Origin: DASZZV01 sp035544835
GTDB lineage: Bacteria > Acidobacteriota > Thermoanaerobaculia > Gp7-AA8
Length of the DNA stretch: 7,659 nt
Direction of reading: 5' to 3'
Assembly: GCA_035544835.1 (NCBI GenBank)
Contig: DASZZV010000311.1
Location: 1-7,659 of the forward strand
Part shown: positions 5,653 to 7,659 of the stretch, in pieces
Numbering within the stretch: position 1 is the first letter of the stretch
How the letters are laid out: every line of letters starts with the position of its first letter
The notes under the pieces: generated by a model
Seen by the model: the letters and a program-made list of their open reading frames with translations, nothing else
The model's database searches: none
What the model was told of the DNA's origin: nothing
Made by a program: the position numbers and the translations under genes

Positions 5653-5771
5653 TGAATGCCGAATTGTGAATGCTGAATTTTGAATGTTGAGTTTTGAATT
5701 GTTGATCCCTGCCCGTTCGCGACGGTGTCTAATTCAAAATTCAAGATTCAAAATTCAACATTCAACATTCG
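5653..5771. repeat. Inverted heptamer array (TGAATNN units) forming a long imperfect hairpin
   Basis: Left arm 5653-5701 holds seven 7-mers: TGAATGC, CGAATTG, TGAATGC, TGAATTT, TGAATGT, TGAGTTT, TGAATTG. Right arm 5730-5771 holds six reverse-complement units: TAATTCA, AAATTCA, AGATTCA, AAATTCA, ACATTCA, ACATTCG. A 28-nt spacer separates them. Pairing the last six left units with the right arm gives about 36 of 42 Watson-Crick pairs plus two G-U pairs. The tract is far more AT-rich than its surroundings and has no coding signal. It resembles the heptanucleotide short tandem repeats known from cyanobacteria and other bacteria in class, not in sequence. Confidence 0.88.
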
Positions 5772-5777
5772 CCTTTC

Positions 5778-5836
5778 TCCCAGCCCCTCACCCGGCTGCG
5801 TGTGTTTACCCTTTCCCCGCCGGAGAGGGAAGAGTA
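5778..5836. repeat. Degenerate GC-rich intergenic repeat (CCCCTCACCC...GGAGAGGGAAGAG type)
   Basis: Directly after the heptamer array, CCCCTCACCCGGCTGCG is followed by ACCCTTTCCCCGCCGGAGAG and GGAAGAG. The second part can fold: CCCTTTCC pairs with GGAGAGGG with one mismatch. The wording resembles the CCCTCACCC...CTCTCCC...GGGAGAGGG dispersed repeats common in high-GC genomes. With the tract up to 5884 it makes up the leader region of the DUF3011 gene; the rest of that stretch shows nothing recognisable. Confidence 0.5.
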
Positions 5837-5884
5837 TTGCCGCCGCGCGCAGCAGCTGGCAGGCTATGCGCAAGCACTTCGCAC

Positions 5885-5889
5885 GGAGG
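5885..5889 (+). promoter_or_regulatory. Shine-Dalgarno that sets the DUF3011 gene start at 5895
   Basis: GGAGG lies 5 nt before the ATG at 5895, which begins a perfect signal peptide. The in-frame ATG at 5802 lies inside the GC-rich repeat and is not credible as a start. Confidence 0.8.
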
Positions 5890-5894
5890 CACTT

Positions 5895-6632
5895 ATGAAA
5901 CGCAATTACCTGGTCTTCCTCGCAACAGCAGGGCTGGTCATGTTCACCGCCGCCGCCGCCCAGGCCGAGCAGAAAACGATCCGTTGCGAGTCCAACGACC
6001 AGCACTACCACGAATGCACCTACAGCGGACCCGGCAAGGTGAAGCTCTCGAACACCCTGAGCAAGGAATCGTGCGAGCTGGGGCGATCCTGGGGAGTCAA
6101 GAGCAGCGGAATCATCTGGGTCGACCGCGGCTGCAGGGCCGACTTCGTCATCAAGGATCGCGATAGCCGTGACGGCGACTCGCGTCATCCCGGCCGATAC
6201 GAAAACGAACCGCTGCAAAACGCATCGACGACCGTGCTCTGTGAGTCTCAGGATGACCACCGCAAACGGTGTACGGCCGACACGCGCTACGGAGCACAGC
6301 TCTCCCGCCAGCTCAGCAAGGACAAGTGCATCGAGGGGCGCGACTGGGGCTATGACCGCAATGGAATCTGGGTCGACCACGGCTGCCGCGCCGAGTTCAC
6401 ATTGAACGCTCGCACTACCGTGCAACGAAGCGAGGGGACGGTCTTGCGTTGCGAGTCCATGGACAACCGTCGCAAACGATGCTCGGCCGACACTCGATAC
6501 GGCGTAGAGCTCGTGCGGCAATTGAGCAAGGACAGCTGTGTCGAAGGACGCGACTGGAGTTACGACGCCAATGGCGTCTGGGTCGATCATGGTTGCCGGG
6601 CCGAGTTCCGCGTAACGGCCAGCAATCGCTAG
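5895..6632 (+). CDS. Exported protein with three DUF3011 repeats
   Basis: The protein has 245 residues. The signal peptide is MKRNYLVFLATAGLVMF followed by TAAAAQA, cleaved after Ala24. The mature part is three tandem copies of a roughly 57-residue module, at about 30-86, 114-170 and 184-240. Each has four Cys (31, 41, 60, 80; 116, 126, 145, 164; 186, 196, 215, 234) and a closing WVDxGCRAxF. The consensus, with CESxDxxRKRC, LSKxxCxEGRDW and GIWVDHGCRAEF, is that of DUF3011. The even Cys number suggests disulfides formed in the periplasm. Copies 2 and 3 share 41 of 55 residues between C116-L170 and C186-V240; copy 1 is more diverged and lies behind a longer linker (about 87-113, DRDSRDGDSRHPGRYE). 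No enzyme motif is present. Binding to a cell-surface or carbohydrate ligand is conceivable but untested. The gene stands alone and converges on the YfhO-like gene 30 bp away. Confidence 0.88.
   Translation: MKRNYLVFLATAGLVMFTAAAAQAEQKTIRCESNDQHYHECTYSGPGKVKLSNTLSKESCELGRSWGVKSSGIIWVDRGCRADFVIKDRDSRDGDSRHPGRYENEPLQNASTTVLCESQDDHRKRCTADTRYGAQLSRQLSKDKCIEGRDWGYDRNGIWVDHGCRAEFTLNARTTVQRSEGTVLRCESMDNRRKRCSADTRYGVELVRQLSKDSCVEGRDWSYDANGVWVDHGCRAEFRVTASNR
6234..6614 (+). repeat. Tandem intragenic duplication encoding DUF3011 copies 2 and 3
   Basis: Unit 1 is 6234-6404 and unit 2 is 6444-6614, offset by 210 bp. The proteins are about 75% identical, while many codons differ silently (for example CGCTAC versus CGATAC for Arg-Tyr). 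The duplication is therefore old and not recently homogenised. Confidence 0.8.
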
Positions 6633-6662
6633 AATGGGGAGTCCCCGGCGAGGGCGGCAGGC

Positions 6663-7659
6663 TCATGAGGGGTTACTGCTTCGCCACGAGATAGCGATCA
6701 GACCGAGCAGCGCCAGGGCACTGATCCACATACCGATCACCACGAGCGGATTCCGATATCGCAATTCGATGTGATGATTGCCCTGAGGAACGCTCAGGGC
6801 CTGGAAAGCGATGTTCGCCGGAATCAGTTGGGCGGCACGGCCATCGACGCGTGCTCGCCAGTACTTGTGACGCGTGATTCCGATCACGAGCAGAGCACTA
6901 CCCTGGCAGGACACGTCGAGATCGACCTTCTGCGCGGTCTCGACCAGACGGGTGACCATGCCGGCTGCCGGGACATAGCTTTTCGTCTCTAGAAATGCGA
7001 CGCGGTGCGACCAGGCCTTTTCCATCAACCTGTTGACCACTTCGCCATTGTTTGCAGCGCCGGCAATCTCGTCGGCGAAGTAATAGCGAGGAACCAGCGG
7101 TACGGCCAGGGCGCGAACGGGAAGAGCGTTTTCAATCCGGCCACCGGCCTGCCGCATGACACTGGAGTAGTCGGCATACAGGAGACGGTAGCGAACATTC
7201 GACATCATCATCAGGGCCGTGAGCGCGCGGCCGTCTCCCCTGTCGAGTACACCATTCAAGGCCTCACGTAACCGCAAGGTGGGAAGCAGTTCGGTCTTGT
7301 CAAAGTCTTTTTCCAGAATGGTCCGGAAACCCCAGAGGCCAGGGGTCGTGGGGAAAAGGCCGTTGCGCAGGGTCCAGTAGCCCTGCTCTCCATTGAGAAA
7401 ACGCTGCGCATTTTCAGAAACAGAGTCGAGGGCCGCCTGGTTGAACAGCCTGTAAGAGGCCCGGTCATCGGGCAGCAGCGACACCGCGGGCGGAGGGGTG
7501 AAGAAAGTACTGGAGATTCTCGGGGCGACTTCAAAAGCCACCGGCCCGAGATCGATAAGAATGAAGGCCACGACGGCCAGGCCTGCCAGGGCATCTCGAC
7601 GCCGATTCAGGAGTGCAATCACTCCGGCCAGCGCGACGGCGCGCAACAGGGCCATGGAC
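6663..7659 (-). CDS. YfhO-like large membrane protein, C-terminal part (N-terminus cut by window edge)
   Basis: The reverse strand stays open from the stop at 6663 to the right edge. The Met at 7655 is most likely internal, because the frame continues into the edge and YfhO-type proteins are several hundred residues longer. Numbered from that Met, hydrophobic helices lie at about 4-17 and 22-43, and a large non-membrane domain covers about 45-300. A last helix lies at 303-323 (PLVVIGMWISALALLGLIAI). The signature is the C-terminal beta-rich block: ALLVIGITRHKYWRARVDG, then ANIAFQALSVPQGNHHIELR and YRNP. This is the GWkaxVDGkxxxxxxANxxFxAvxVPaGxHxVxxxYxP pattern of YfhO and related GT-C-like membrane proteins. 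Family members are linked to glycosylation of cell-wall polymers or lipids. The catalytic N-terminal loops are outside the window. No partner gene on the same strand is visible. Confidence 0.8.
   Translation of the reverse strand, partial: SMALLRAVALAGVIALLNRRRDALAGLAVVAFILIDLGPVAFEVAPRISSTFFTPPPAVSLLPDDRASYRLFNQAALDSVSENAQRFLNGEQGYWTLRNGLFPTTPGLWGFRTILEKDFDKTELLPTLRLREALNGVLDRGDGRALTALMMMSNVRYRLLYADYSSVMRQAGGRIENALPVRALAVPLVPRYYFADEIAGAANNGEVVNRLMEKAWSHRVAFLETKSYVPAAGMVTRLVETAQKVDLDVSCQGSALLVIGITRHKYWRARVDGRAAQLIPANIAFQALSVPQGNHHIELRYRNPLVVIGMWISALALLGLIAISWRSSNPS

Noticed and set aside
5748..6590. Open minus-strand frame of 280 codons
   Set aside because: It is antisense to the DUF3011 gene, whose repeats and signal peptide are clear; its apparent repeats mirror that gene.
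6633..6662. GGGGAGTCCCC palindrome between convergent genes
   Set aside because: There is no loop that could fold and no T-run; not a credible terminator.

Overview
The window is about 60% GC chromosomal DNA from a bacterium, probably Gram-negative: two proteins carry classical Sec signal peptides and are probably periplasmic or secreted. The mix suggests Acidobacteriota or a similar soil or metagenomic lineage. It includes a YfhO-like giant membrane protein, DUF3011 repeats, an Arg-rich and Gly/Tyr-rich secreted protein, intergenic AATTC-type heptamer arrays and candidate leaderless starts. This placement is a low-confidence inference, because no rRNA or marker gene is present.

Layout, left to right. 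(1) The left edge holds the first 90 codons of a YnfA-type small membrane protein on the minus strand. (2) An SRPBCC-fold protein lies on plus; its start is better placed at 447 than at 411. (3) An SGNH/GDSL hydrolase on minus and an extended SDR of the fatty-acyl-CoA/thioester-reductase type on plus diverge from a 74-bp spacer. (4) A TerC-family metal exporter on minus is preceded by a yybP-ykoY (Mn2+) riboswitch. The 3' strand of its basal helix is the 5' arm of a strong intrinsic terminator. (5) A 96-residue one-helix membrane protein with a Lys-rich tail lies on minus, upstream of the riboswitch. (6) Two exported proteins follow on plus: a 330-residue Arg-rich, Gly/Tyr-rich protein and a 245-residue protein with three DUF3011 repeats. 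Between them is a 336-bp spacer with a GC-rich hairpin, an inverted heptamer array that can fold into a roughly 42-bp imperfect stem, and a degenerate GC-rich element. (7) The right edge holds the C-terminal part of a YfhO-like membrane protein on minus.

The genes look mostly like single transcription units rather than one operon. The clearest regulated unit is riboswitch, terminator and terC: Mn2+ binding should stabilise the aptamer, prevent the terminator and switch on the exporter. The hydrolase and reductase sharing a divergent promoter region may both act on lipids or acyl esters, but their substrates cannot be read from sequence. No CRISPR array, transposase, tRNA, rRNA or phage gene is visible. 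The most unusual structures are the overlapping RNA switch, with an extra GCGAGAC copy behind the terminator, and the heptamer repeats, one copy of which supplies the last codons and stop of the hydrolase gene.
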